A stretch of 15,503 nucleotides of DNA from Nitrospinota bacterium (GTDB lineage: Bacteria > Nitrospinota > Nitrospinia > SZUA-224), in NCBI GenBank assembly GCA_016212345.1, contig JACRGM010000021.1:1-15503 (forward strand), read 5' to 3'. Below the pieces are notes generated by a model. The model did no database searches. It had not been told where the DNA came from and was given only the letters and a program-made list of their open reading frames with translations. The translations under genes and the position numbers were made by a program. This document shows positions 6,172-13,116 of this stretch, in pieces; the stretch's first letter is position 1, and every line of letters begins with the position of its first letter.

Positions 6172-6480
6172 AAATTAACCGCAGACAGACGCAGACAGAC
6201 ACAGACATTTTGTAAATATTCGGTAAAAACCGTTTATATGGGTAAGACTTACATTATTTCTCGTTCCCAAGCTCTGCTTGGGAATGTTTATGTCACAAAA
6301 GCTCATGCTTTGACTATAGAAGAAGCAGAGCTTCTTAGTCAAACGCGTTGCTAAGCAGATCTTAGCAACGAGAGGTTAAAATCAATTACGACGTCTTTAC
6401 CGAATATTTACGACATTTTGTTAGGCCGACTTGGCCAGTTGTTAGTCTGTGTTAGTTTGCGTTAGTCTGCGGTTGAAATT
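6172..6480. repeat. Inverted-repeat element with tandem GCAGACAGAC arms
   Basis: The left arm (6172-6227) starts AAATTAACCGCAGAC, has near-tandem 10-mers GCAGACAGAC / GCAGACAGAC / ACAGAC, and ends in a 16-mer at 6212-6227. The right arm (6396-6480) is its inverted counterpart: the 16-mer at 6396-6411 is a perfect reverse complement, and TTAGTCTGTG / TTAGTTTGCG / TTAGTCTGCG mirror the 10-mers. The right arm carries about 25 extra bases near 6421-6441 containing GGCCGACTTGGCC. The element is non-coding and MITE-like. Confidence 0.75.
6259..6373. repeat. 115-bp multi-hairpin repeat nested in the larger element
   Basis: The ends TCTCGTT (6259-6265) and AACGAGA (6367-6373) are inverted. Inside are TTCCCAAGC-TCT-GCTTGGGAA (6264-6284), AAAGC-TCAT-GCTTT (6298-6311), TTGACT/AGTCAA enclosing AAGAAGC-AGA-GCTTCTT (6310-6342), and CGTTGCTAAG-CAGAT-CTTAGCAACG (6346-6370). 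All four hairpin tips are variants of AAGC/CTT. The form resembles the cloverleaf-like TCTCGTTCCCA...GGGAATG repeats common in many bacterial genomes; that likeness is from memory, not a search. Confidence 0.75.
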
Positions 6481-6546
6481 AAATGGTTCTTTCGCACAAA
6501 AGTTGAGTATCTTAGAAGTCCTGTCCTGAGCTTGCCGAAGGGAATG

Positions 6547-6691
6547 TAAAAATCAAAAATAAAAATGCAAAATGACAAATCAAAATTCAAAGATGAGTTT
6601 AAGAGGCGAAATTATAGCTTTGCTAAAGATAGATTTTTACATTTTTATATGTCATTTTGATTTTTTATCTTTAATTTTTGATTTCAATATT
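6547..6691. repeat. AT-rich imperfect inverted repeat
   Basis: The left half (6547-6597), with AATCAAAAATAAA and CAAAATGACAAATC, mirrors the right half (6628-6691), with GTCATTTTGATTTT and TTTAATTTTTGATTT. The centre has TAGC-TTT-GCTA (6615-6625). The low complexity makes exact ends uncertain. It has no coding capacity and lies just upstream of the galU promoter. Confidence 0.55.
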
Positions 6692-6710
6692 TTTTAGGCA
6701 TTTACTTTAA

Positions 6711-6750
6711 TTGGCTAAACAGTTACAACATATCTATAAAAAGATATGTT
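6711..6750 (+). promoter_or_regulatory. galU promoter overlapped by a perfect palindrome
   Basis: TTGGCT (6711-6716), an 18-bp spacer and TATAAA (6735-6740) form a plausible promoter. The -10 sits inside a perfect 9-bp inverted repeat AACATATCT (6727-6735) / AGATATGTT (6742-6750) with a 6-nt centre. This geometry fits an operator where a dimeric repressor would block RNA polymerase. Alternatively it is an mRNA hairpin 11 nt before the ribosome-binding site. Confidence 0.45.
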
Positions 6751-6776
6751 ATTCAGTCTATAGGAGGAAAAGACCT

Positions 6777-7646
6777 TTGAAGATACATAAAGCTGTTTTC
6801 CCTGTAGCAGGCTTGGGGACAAGATTCCTTCCAGCTACAAAGGCATCACCAAAAGAGATGCTCCCTTTAGTGGACAAACCTCTGATACAATATGTTGTTG
6901 AAGAGGCAATAGAGGGAGGTATTAAAGAGATCGTGATGATTACGGGGAGGGGTAAGAATGCAATTGAGGATCACTTTGATATCTCATTTGAGTTAGAACA
7001 TACCTTGAGGGGGAAAAATCAGAATGGTTTGTTAGAAGAGGTTCAAAGGATATCAAACCTTGTTGATTTCTGTTATATCCGTCAGAAGGAACCTTTAGGG
7101 TTAGGACATGCAATATTGCGGGCAAAAGATGTAATTGGGAATGAACCATTTGCAGTTTTGTTAGGTGATGATATAATATATTCAGATATCCCTGCAATCA
7201 AACAACTGATAGATGTATATGAGGAATACCATTCCTCTATTATTGCTGTTGAGGAGGTAGAGAAAAGAGATATATCAAATTATGGTGTAATCGAGCCCAA
7301 AGAGGTGGCTAATGGGGTATATCGTATCTCCAATTTGGTTGAAAAACCATTACCAGATAAAGCCCCCTCTAATTTGGCGATTATTGGGAGATATATCCTA
7401 ACCCCGGAGATATTCAATATATTAGAAAATACAAAGGCTGGAAGGGGAGGAGAGATTCAACTCACTGATGGATTAAAGGGTATGTTAAGCCATCAGGTTA
7501 TATATGGATATAAATTTAAAGGGAAGAGATATGATGCAGGGAATAAATTAGGATTTTTAAAGGCCACAGTAGAATTTGCCTTAAGAAGACCTGATCTTGG
7601 GGAAGAATTTAGGGAGTATTTGAAGGGCTTAAAATTGACCGAGTAG
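6777..7646 (+). CDS. galU: UTP-glucose-1-phosphate uridylyltransferase
   Basis: GalU makes UDP-glucose from UTP and glucose-1-phosphate, a cytoplasmic precursor for surface polysaccharide and glycolipid synthesis. From the TTG at 6777 the product is 289 residues, the usual family length. It carries the nucleotide-binding signature GLGTRFLPATKASPKEMLPL (12-31), QKEPLGLGHA (103-112), LGDD (129-132), VEKP (188-191), GRGGEIQLTD (222-231) and DAGNKLG (253-259). The TTG is chosen because AGGAGG at 6762-6767 lies 9 nt upstream and conserved sequence begins at once (MKIHKAVFPVAG). A longer frame from TTG 6711 would add 22 basic, unconserved residues across the palindrome. It probably heads the galU-hsp20-lon transcript, with hsp20 55 nt downstream. 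Confidence 0.94.
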   Translation: MKIHKAVFPVAGLGTRFLPATKASPKEMLPLVDKPLIQYVVEEAIEGGIKEIVMITGRGKNAIEDHFDISFELEHTLRGKNQNGLLEEVQRISNLVDFCYIRQKEPLGLGHAILRAKDVIGNEPFAVLLGDDIIYSDIPAIKQLIDVYEEYHSSIIAVEEVEKRDISNYGVIEPKEVANGVYRISNLVEKPLPDKAPSNLAIIGRYILTPEIFNILENTKAGRGGEIQLTDGLKGMLSHQVIYGYKFKGKRYDAGNKLGFLKATVEFALRRPDLGEEFREYLKGLKLTE

Positions 7647-7701
7647 ATAGATTCTGTGGCCTTGTTTCGAAAATCAGGAATCATTGTGGAGAAATAACCC
7701 T

Positions 7702-8154
7702 ATGGAGATTAATAAAAAGGGGGATTGGAGTCAAACAATCCCTATAGAGATAGGGACTAGAAATTTATATAACTATCTCTCTATAGAGGTATCAAGAAAG
7801 GATTATATCTTAAGTGAGACAGGTTTTGTCTTGATAGATATATACGAAACACAAGATAATCTATATGTAGATGCAGATGTCCCAGGTATAAAGGCAGAAG
7901 ATATACATCTATATATAGAGGGAGGCCTTCTGATTATAGAAGGGGTTAAAGAGGATGAAATGCGTCATAGCGAAGAGATAGTAAATTTTCTTTGCATGGA
8001 ACGATCTTTTGGCCTGTTTAAACGGATCATTAATATTCCGTCGGCTGTAAACACTGATAAGATAAAGGCCTTTTATGGCGAAGGTACCCTGACTATCTGC
8101 TTGCCCAAGAATATTGAGAGGAGAAGGGGTTACAAACGTATTGATATTGAGTGA
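7702..8154 (+). CDS. Hsp20/alpha-crystallin small heat-shock protein
   Basis: An ATP-independent holdase that should keep unfolding proteins soluble in the cytoplasm for refolding or degradation. The 150-residue product has a short N-terminal arm (1-42), an alpha-crystallin domain at about 43-137 (VLIDIYETQDNLYVDADVPG, then IEGGLLIIEG and the GEGTLTICLPK block at 127-136), and a C-terminal tail ending RIDIE. IDI (147-149) fits the IxI motif that docks into neighbouring domains during oligomer assembly. The ATG at 7702 is preferred because GGAG lies 10 nt upstream; a TTG at 7684 is less likely. The gene sits 14 nt before lon, a holdase and protease pair that would act on the same damaged proteins. 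No CIRCE element is seen. Confidence 0.9.
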   Translation: MEINKKGDWSQTIPIEIGTRNLYNYLSIEVSRKDYILSETGFVLIDIYETQDNLYVDADVPGIKAEDIHLYIEGGLLIIEGVKEDEMRHSEEIVNFLCMERSFGLFKRIINIPSAVNTDKIKAFYGEGTLTICLPKNIERRRGYKRIDIE

Positions 8155-8168
8155 AAGGAGCTTAAGAT

Positions 8169-10553
8169 ATGGGAAGTAAAGATAAGGATCTTATAAATTC
8201 AGGTGCTCAGAAAGATATTGTTCAGATACCGGATGAGCTACCATTGCTTCCTGTAAGGGATATAGTAGTCTTCCCTTATATGATTATACCCCTTTTCATT
8301 GGTAGGGAGTCTTCTATAAATGCGGTCAATGAGGCACTCGCCTCACACAGGATGATGGTTCTGGTATCTCAGAAGGATGCCAGTGTTGAGTCACCAACCC
8401 CTAGTGATCTCTATGATATAGGGACTATTGTAACAGTTATAAGGATGCTGAGACTCCCTGATGGGAGGGTGAAGATACTTATTCAGGGAATGGCAAAGGC
8501 AAAGATTGAGAAGTGTATAGGGGATAAACCTTTTTATAAGGCAAAGATAAGGAAATTGGATGACCTGCCAGAGCCAGAAGAAAAGTCTCTGAGACTAGAG
8601 GCACTCATACGAAATATTAAGGAACAGATGAACAAGGCTGTCTCCATGGGGAGGATAGTATCACCTGATATATTAATGATGCTTGACCAACTAACATCCC
8701 CTGGAAAGCTGGCAGATATAATAGCCTCAAATCTGGGGTTGAAGGTAGAGGATGCACAGCGGATTTTAATGATAATAGATCCTGAGGAGCGTCTTATAAA
8801 GGTAGGAGAACTTTTGAATAAGGAGATAGAGCTCCTCCACATGCAACAGAGGATACAGACTGAGGCGCAAGAAGAGATATCAAAAACACAGAGGGAGTAT
8901 TACCTTAGAGAACAACTCAAGGCCATTCAGAAGGAGCTTGGAGAGGTAGATGAAAAGGGGGAAGAGATCAATGAGTTCAAGGAAAAGATAACCCAAGCAA
9001 AGATGCCTCCAGATGTGGAGAAGGAGGCATTAAAGCAATTGAAACGTCTTGAAAAGATGTACCCTGAGTCTGCAGAGGCTACTACTGTGAGGACATATCT
9101 GGAGTGGATGACAGAGATTCCATGGAGTAAGGCAACAGCGGATAATATTGATATTAAAAAGGCATCTGGTGTCTTAGAGGAGGATCACTACGATCTAGAA
9201 AAGGTAAAGGAGAGGATACTTGAATATTTAGCGGTGAGGAAGTTAAAGGAAAAGATGAAAGGGCCTATACTCTGCTTTGTGGGCCCTCCAGGTGTTGGTA
9301 AGACTTCATTAGGTAAATCTATTGCACGGGCACTGGGTAGAGAGTTTGTCAGGATATCTCTTGGTGGCGTCAGGGATGAGGCAGAGATAAGGGGACATAG
9401 AAGAACTTATGTGGGTGCCCTTCCAGGGAGAATAATCCAGGGGATAAAGCAGGCAAACTCCAACAACCCTGTCTTTATGATGGATGAGGTTGACAAGATT
9501 GGTGCTGATTTTAGGGGAGACCCTTCTGCTGCATTATTAGAAGTCCTCGATCCTGAACAGAATTTTACATTTAGCGATCATTATTTAGGTGTTCCATTTG
9601 ATCTCTCTAATGTAATGTTTATCACTACAGCAAATCTTACAGATCCTATTCCATCAGCCCTAAAGGACAGAATGGAGATAATTAGACTTCCAGGTTACAC
9701 TGAGGAGGAAAAACTCAAGATTACACATAAATATCTTATCCCAAGACAGATGGAAGAACACGGTATAAATAAAGATATACTTAAGATATCAGATAAGGCC
9801 ATTATGAAGGCCATTTCTCAATACACAAGAGAGGCCGGTTTGAGGAATATAGAGAGAGAGATCGCCACAATATGTCGTAAGGTAGCTAAGAATATTGCCG
9901 AGAATGGGAAGAAGGTTTTCAGGATAAATGCAGGAAATCTCCATAAATATTTAGGGATAAGGAAATATCTCCCTGAGATGGAACAGGAGAATAGTCAGGT
10001 CGGTGTGGCAGCAGGATTGGCATGGACCCAAACAGGGGGAGAGGTCATGTACATTGAGGTTACTACTATGAAGGGGAAAGGTACCTTGACCCTTACAGGT
10101 CAACTCGGTGATGTAATGAAAGAATCTGCTCAGGCAGCTATGAGCTATGCACGATCAAGAGGTAAGGAACTTGGGTTGGCCGAGGATTTCTATACTAACA
10201 CAGATATACACATACATGTACCAGCAGGTGCAATACCTAAGGATGGCCCTTCAGCAGGGATTACAATGGGAACAGCACTTATCTCTGCCCTAACCAGTGT
10301 ATCTGTGAATAAGGATGTGGCCATGACAGGCGAGATAACCTTGAGGGGGCGAGTCCTACCTATCGGGGGGTTAAAGGAGAAGGTACTTGCAGCCAGAAGG
10401 GCAGGTATGAAGATAGTGATTCTTCCAAAGGGGAATGATAAGGATATAGAGGATATCCCAAAGAAGATCAGAGAGGATATAAATTTTATCTTTGTAAAGA
10501 ATATGGATGAGGTATTAAAAGAGGCATTGAAGACAGTAGAGAGTAAGCACTAA
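8169..10553 (+). CDS. lon: ATP-dependent protease Lon (LonA type)
   Basis: A cytoplasmic ring protease that unfolds and degrades damaged and some regulatory proteins. The 794-residue product has the full LonA order: an N-terminal substrate domain (ELPLLPVRDIVVFPYM, from about residue 23) and coiled region, an AAA+ module with Walker A GPPGVGKTS (about 372-380) and Walker B VFMMDEVDKIG (about 434-444), and the peptidase domain with catalytic Ser695 in DGPSAG and Lys738 in GGLKEK. These are 43 residues apart, as in E. coli Ser679 and Lys722. Nothing is missing. AAAGGAG lies 8-14 nt before the ATG, and hsp20 ends 14 nt upstream, so the two are cotranscribed. The 129-nt gap to the next gene holds TCAAAGAT/ATCTTTGA (10568-10575 / 10625-10632) but no clear terminator. 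Confidence 0.97.
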   Translation: MGSKDKDLINSGAQKDIVQIPDELPLLPVRDIVVFPYMIIPLFIGRESSINAVNEALASHRMMVLVSQKDASVESPTPSDLYDIGTIVTVIRMLRLPDGRVKILIQGMAKAKIEKCIGDKPFYKAKIRKLDDLPEPEEKSLRLEALIRNIKEQMNKAVSMGRIVSPDILMMLDQLTSPGKLADIIASNLGLKVEDAQRILMIIDPEERLIKVGELLNKEIELLHMQQRIQTEAQEEISKTQREYYLREQLKAIQKELGEVDEKGEEINEFKEKITQAKMPPDVEKEALKQLKRLEKMYPESAEATTVRTYLEWMTEIPWSKATADNIDIKKASGVLEEDHYDLEKVKERILEYLAVRKLKEKMKGPILCFVGPPGVGKTSLGKSIARALGREFVRISLGGVRDEAEIRGHRRTYVGALPGRIIQGIKQANSNNPVFMMDEVDKIGADFRGDPSAALLEVLDPEQNFTFSDHYLGVPFDLSNVMFITTANLTDPIPSALKDRMEIIRLPGYTEEEKLKITHKYLIPRQMEEHGINKDILKISDKAIMKAISQYTREAGLRNIEREIATICRKVAKNIAENGKKVFRINAGNLHKYLGIRKYLPEMEQENSQVGVAAGLAWTQTGGEVMYIEVTTMKGKGTLTLTGQLGDVMKESAQAAMSYARSRGKELGLAEDFYTNTDIHIHVPAGAIPKDGPSAGITMGTALISALTSVSVNKDVAMTGEITLRGRVLPIGGLKEKVLAARRAGMKIVILPKGNDKDIEDIPKKIREDINFIFVKNMDEVLKEALKTVESKH

Positions 10554-10682
10554 AACTAAGGGGTTGGTCAAAGATAATTTGCTATTTTCACATCTTTCGC
10601 ATCTCATCTTCATGTCTTCAGGCCATCTTTGAGCGATCCTCAATCGTAAGATCCTCGAAATAGCCCTACTATTACTGCGGTC

Positions 10683-11591
10683 ATGAGGCTTTTTATAAAA
10701 AAATTACTATCCACAGAGAGTGAGATCACTAGAAGATCTACCTTAAAAGGATTTAGTGCCTTTCTGATTCAGATAGCACTCTTTAATTATCTTAATTATC
10801 TTCCATTTACACATAGAATTACCTCCATAATAAATATAAATAAAAAAGGGATCAACAAAAGAGAGAGATCAGCACAGGACATTATAGATAGATTTATGGG
10901 AGAGACCCTTACTTATGATATAAACTTTCTCTGGTTCAAAAATGCTGCAGAGGGGGTTATTTCATTTAGAGAAGAAAATGGGGAATATATAGCTAGATTG
11001 GAGGCAGAGACAAAGGGATTTATAGGGTGGCTCACCACTTATCGAAAATATGTCTTCAGTGCATATCTATATCCGGTTGAGAACAAAAGAGGTCTAAGAT
11101 CTAGGATATTTGAGAGACATGCAATTATTAGAGACAATGAGGAAAAGGTCATTACCTATCTGGATCATGACAATAATCTGATGTCCTGGAGGGTATTTAA
11201 GTCAGGTGTCCTGGTAAAGATTGGGAGTGAGCCGATCCCAGAAGATGTAGTATATTATGATGTCCTCTCTGCATTTTACAATTTCCGTAATGGTTTTTAT
11301 GGAGATATAGAGAAGGGAAGAGAATATGTGGTTACAACTATACCTCAAAAGGGGGAGTCTAAGATAACTATAAGGGTGGCTACAGATGAAGAAGAGAAGA
11401 GAAAGAGAAAGGATGGAGAGGGAAGAAGAGGGGATGTCATGGTTATTGTCAATGTCCCTAAGGAGATATTCGAATCAAAGACAGGAGAGGTAAAGATATG
11501 GCTTTCTGAGTCGATCATCCCTATAGAGGCAACAGTAAAGGATTACATAGGGTTTGGAGATGTAACGGGGTATTTGAAAGATGGCTTATAA
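10683..11591 (+). CDS. DUF3108-family protein with N-terminal membrane segment
   Basis: The 302-residue protein has one hydrophobic stretch at about residues 23-42 (signal anchor or uncleaved signal peptide) after a basic N-terminus. A DUF3108-like region then starts near residue 70 (GETLTYDINFLWFKNAAEGV) and runs with beta-rich sequence (YRKYVFSAYLYPV, DVVYYDVLSAFYNFRNG) to the end. The body is therefore probably periplasmic. A charged insert EEEKRKRKDGEGRRGD lies near 238-253. The biochemical role of DUF3108 is not established; the family tends to be an envelope protein. The ATG at 10683 has no obvious ribosome-binding site. The last 11 nt overlap the UbiD-family gene, so the two are probably translated together. 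Confidence 0.75.
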   Translation: MRLFIKKLLSTESEITRRSTLKGFSAFLIQIALFNYLNYLPFTHRITSIININKKGINKRERSAQDIIDRFMGETLTYDINFLWFKNAAEGVISFREENGEYIARLEAETKGFIGWLTTYRKYVFSAYLYPVENKRGLRSRIFERHAIIRDNEEKVITYLDHDNNLMSWRVFKSGVLVKIGSEPIPEDVVYYDVLSAFYNFRNGFYGDIEKGREYVVTTIPQKGESKITIRVATDEEEKRKRKDGEGRRGDVMVIVNVPKEIFESKTGEVKIWLSESIIPIEATVKDYIGFGDVTGYLKDGL

Positions 11592-13035
11592 AGACCTTAG
11601 AGACTTTATAGATCTACTGGATAAAAAGGGGTTGTTGAAAAGGATTGCAGTTGAGGTAGATACTGATCTGGAGATCACAGAGATTACAGATCGTGTTTCA
11701 AAGGATAGAGGCCCTGCCTTATATTTCATAAGGCCAAAGGGATATGATATGCCTATATTAACTAATGCCTTTGGAACAGAGGAGAGGATAAAGATGGCCT
11801 TAGATGTAGATTCCTTGAACGATCTCTCTGATTTATTAGAATCCTTCCTCTCCTTTGACCTACCTGTGGGTCTTATAGATAAATTAAAGATACTTCCCAG
11901 ATTAAAGGATATAGCAGGGTACTTGCCTAAGATTGTAAAGGATGGACCTTGCAAAGAGGTAATTATCATAGATAACCCCTCACTCGATATATTCCCGATT
12001 CTCAAGTGCTGGCCAAAAGATGGTGGTAAGTATATTACCCTCCCAATGGTATTCACCAGGTCCCTTGAGGGAGGAAAGAGGAACTGTGGTATGTATCGGA
12101 TGCAGGTCTATGATAATACAACTACAGGGATGCACTGGCATATACATAAGCATGGGGCCATGCATTATAAGGAATATGAAAGGATGAAGAAAAGGATGGA
12201 GATAGCAGTAGCAATAGGTTCTGATCCTGCTGTTGTGATATCATCTACAATCCCTCTTCCACCTGATTTTGATGAGATGATCTTTGCTGGATTCCTCAGA
12301 GGAGAGGGTGTAAAGATGGTAAAATGCGAGACAGTCAATATAGAGGTGCCTGCCAATTCAGAGATAGTCTTGGAAGGATATGTAGACCCCTTTGAAAGAA
12401 GGGTAGAAGGACCCTTTGGAGATCATACAGGATTCTATTCCTTAAGAGATGAATATCCAGTATTTCACATCACATGTATCACCCATAGAAAGAACCCTAT
12501 TTATCATGCAACTGTGGTTGGAATGCCACCAATGGAGGATTGCTACATTGGATATGCTATTGAGAGACTTATGCTACCCTTGCTTAAGAGGCAGTTTCCT
12601 GAGGTAGTGGATATTCACATGCCCTTTGAAGGGGTGTTTCATAATCTAATCATAGTATCTATAAAGAAGAGCTATCCAGGGCATGCCCGCAAGATAATGC
12701 ATGCCTTGTGGGGGTTAGGTCAGGCCATGTTTTCTAAGGTCATTGTAATAGTTGATGAGGATGTAGATGTCCATGATACTAGGTTAGTAACATGGAAGGT
12801 CCTTAATAATATTGATCCTGAAAGGGATATTGAATTTGTCCTTGGCCCTATTGAGACATTAGATCATGCATCCCGCCTCCCTCAATACGGTTCAAAGATG
12901 GGTGTGGATGGGACAAGAAAGTGGAAGGAAGAGGGGTTCACAAGGGGATGGCCCGAGGAGAGTATCATGGATAAATCGATTGTAGATATGGTAAATAAAA
13001 GGTGGAGGGAATATGGATTTAAGTTATCCCCCTGA
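11581..13035 (+). CDS. ubiD: UbiD-family prenyl-FMN-dependent decarboxylase
   Basis: The UbiD family catalyses reversible (de)carboxylation of aromatic or unsaturated acids with prenylated FMN; the classical member decarboxylates the polyprenyl-4-hydroxybenzoate intermediate of ubiquinone synthesis, and others serve menaquinone pathways or aromatic degradation. The 484-residue protein shows the usual N-terminus MAYKDLRDFIDLL, the Arg-containing NCGMYRMQVYDN (168-179), GMHWHIHKHGAMH (183-195), VPANSEIVLEGY (256-267) and EGPFGDHTGFYS (276-287). The conserved Arg and Glu residues of the active site are in these blocks. Length is normal. The ATG lies within the end of the DUF3108 gene in another frame. 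The prenyltransferase UbiX needed for the cofactor is not in the window. Substrate cannot be told from sequence; quinone biosynthesis is the first guess. Confidence 0.87.
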   Translation: MAYKDLRDFIDLLDKKGLLKRIAVEVDTDLEITEITDRVSKDRGPALYFIRPKGYDMPILTNAFGTEERIKMALDVDSLNDLSDLLESFLSFDLPVGLIDKLKILPRLKDIAGYLPKIVKDGPCKEVIIIDNPSLDIFPILKCWPKDGGKYITLPMVFTRSLEGGKRNCGMYRMQVYDNTTTGMHWHIHKHGAMHYKEYERMKKRMEIAVAIGSDPAVVISSTIPLPPDFDEMIFAGFLRGEGVKMVKCETVNIEVPANSEIVLEGYVDPFERRVEGPFGDHTGFYSLRDEYPVFHITCITHRKNPIYHATVVGMPPMEDCYIGYAIERLMLPLLKRQFPEVVDIHMPFEGVFHNLIIVSIKKSYPGHARKIMHALWGLGQAMFSKVIVIVDEDVDVHDTRLVTWKVLNNIDPERDIEFVLGPIETLDHASRLPQYGSKMGVDGTRKWKEEGFTRGWPEESIMDKSIVDMVNKRWREYGFKLSP

Positions 13036-13065
13036 TGCAAAAATGTGTTGCGATCAAAAAAAGAA

Positions 13066-13083
13066 TGTGTTAACTTTTACACA
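13066..13083. promoter_or_regulatory. Small inverted repeat upstream of glmS
   Basis: TGTGT (13066-13070) and ACACA (13079-13083) flank 8 bases in the 81-nt gap before glmS. It could be a weak operator, but five bases per arm in AT-rich DNA may be chance. The gap is too short for a glmS ribozyme, and none of that structure is visible. Confidence 0.25.
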
Positions 13084-13116
13084 AAAAGATTTCGTTTTTA
13101 AAGGAGAAGATAAAAG

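Larger units (their letters stand above)
6148..6776. other. Gene-free, repeat-packed region between the RRM gene and galU
   Basis: About 630 bp with no credible gene. From left to right it holds an inverted-repeat element (6172-6480) interrupted by a 115-bp multi-hairpin element (6259-6373), a fragment CCTGAGCTTGCCGAAGG (6526-6542) that resembles a very widespread bacterial repeat half-site, an AT-rich inverted repeat (about 6547-6691), and the galU promoter with its palindrome (6711-6750). Confidence 0.75.

Noticed and set aside
6181..6206. CRISPR-like array from the GCAGACAGAC repeats
   Set aside because: The units are about 10 bp, directly tandem and without spacers, and they are mirrored in an inverted arm; no cas genes are nearby.
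10554..10682. tRNA or small RNA gene between lon and the DUF3108 gene
   Set aside because: No cloverleaf or GGTTC-like arm is visible; only a spaced 8-bp inverted repeat and a short hairpin are present.
11586..12056. Open reading frame of 156 codons on the minus strand inside the UbiD gene
   Set aside because: It lies fully antisense to a well-conserved gene, has no ribosome-binding site or recognisable motif, and its length follows from the codon bias of the real frame.
13036..13116. glmS ribozyme
   Set aside because: The 81-nt gap is too short and shows none of the ribozyme core; the gene is also not in a Gram-positive setting.
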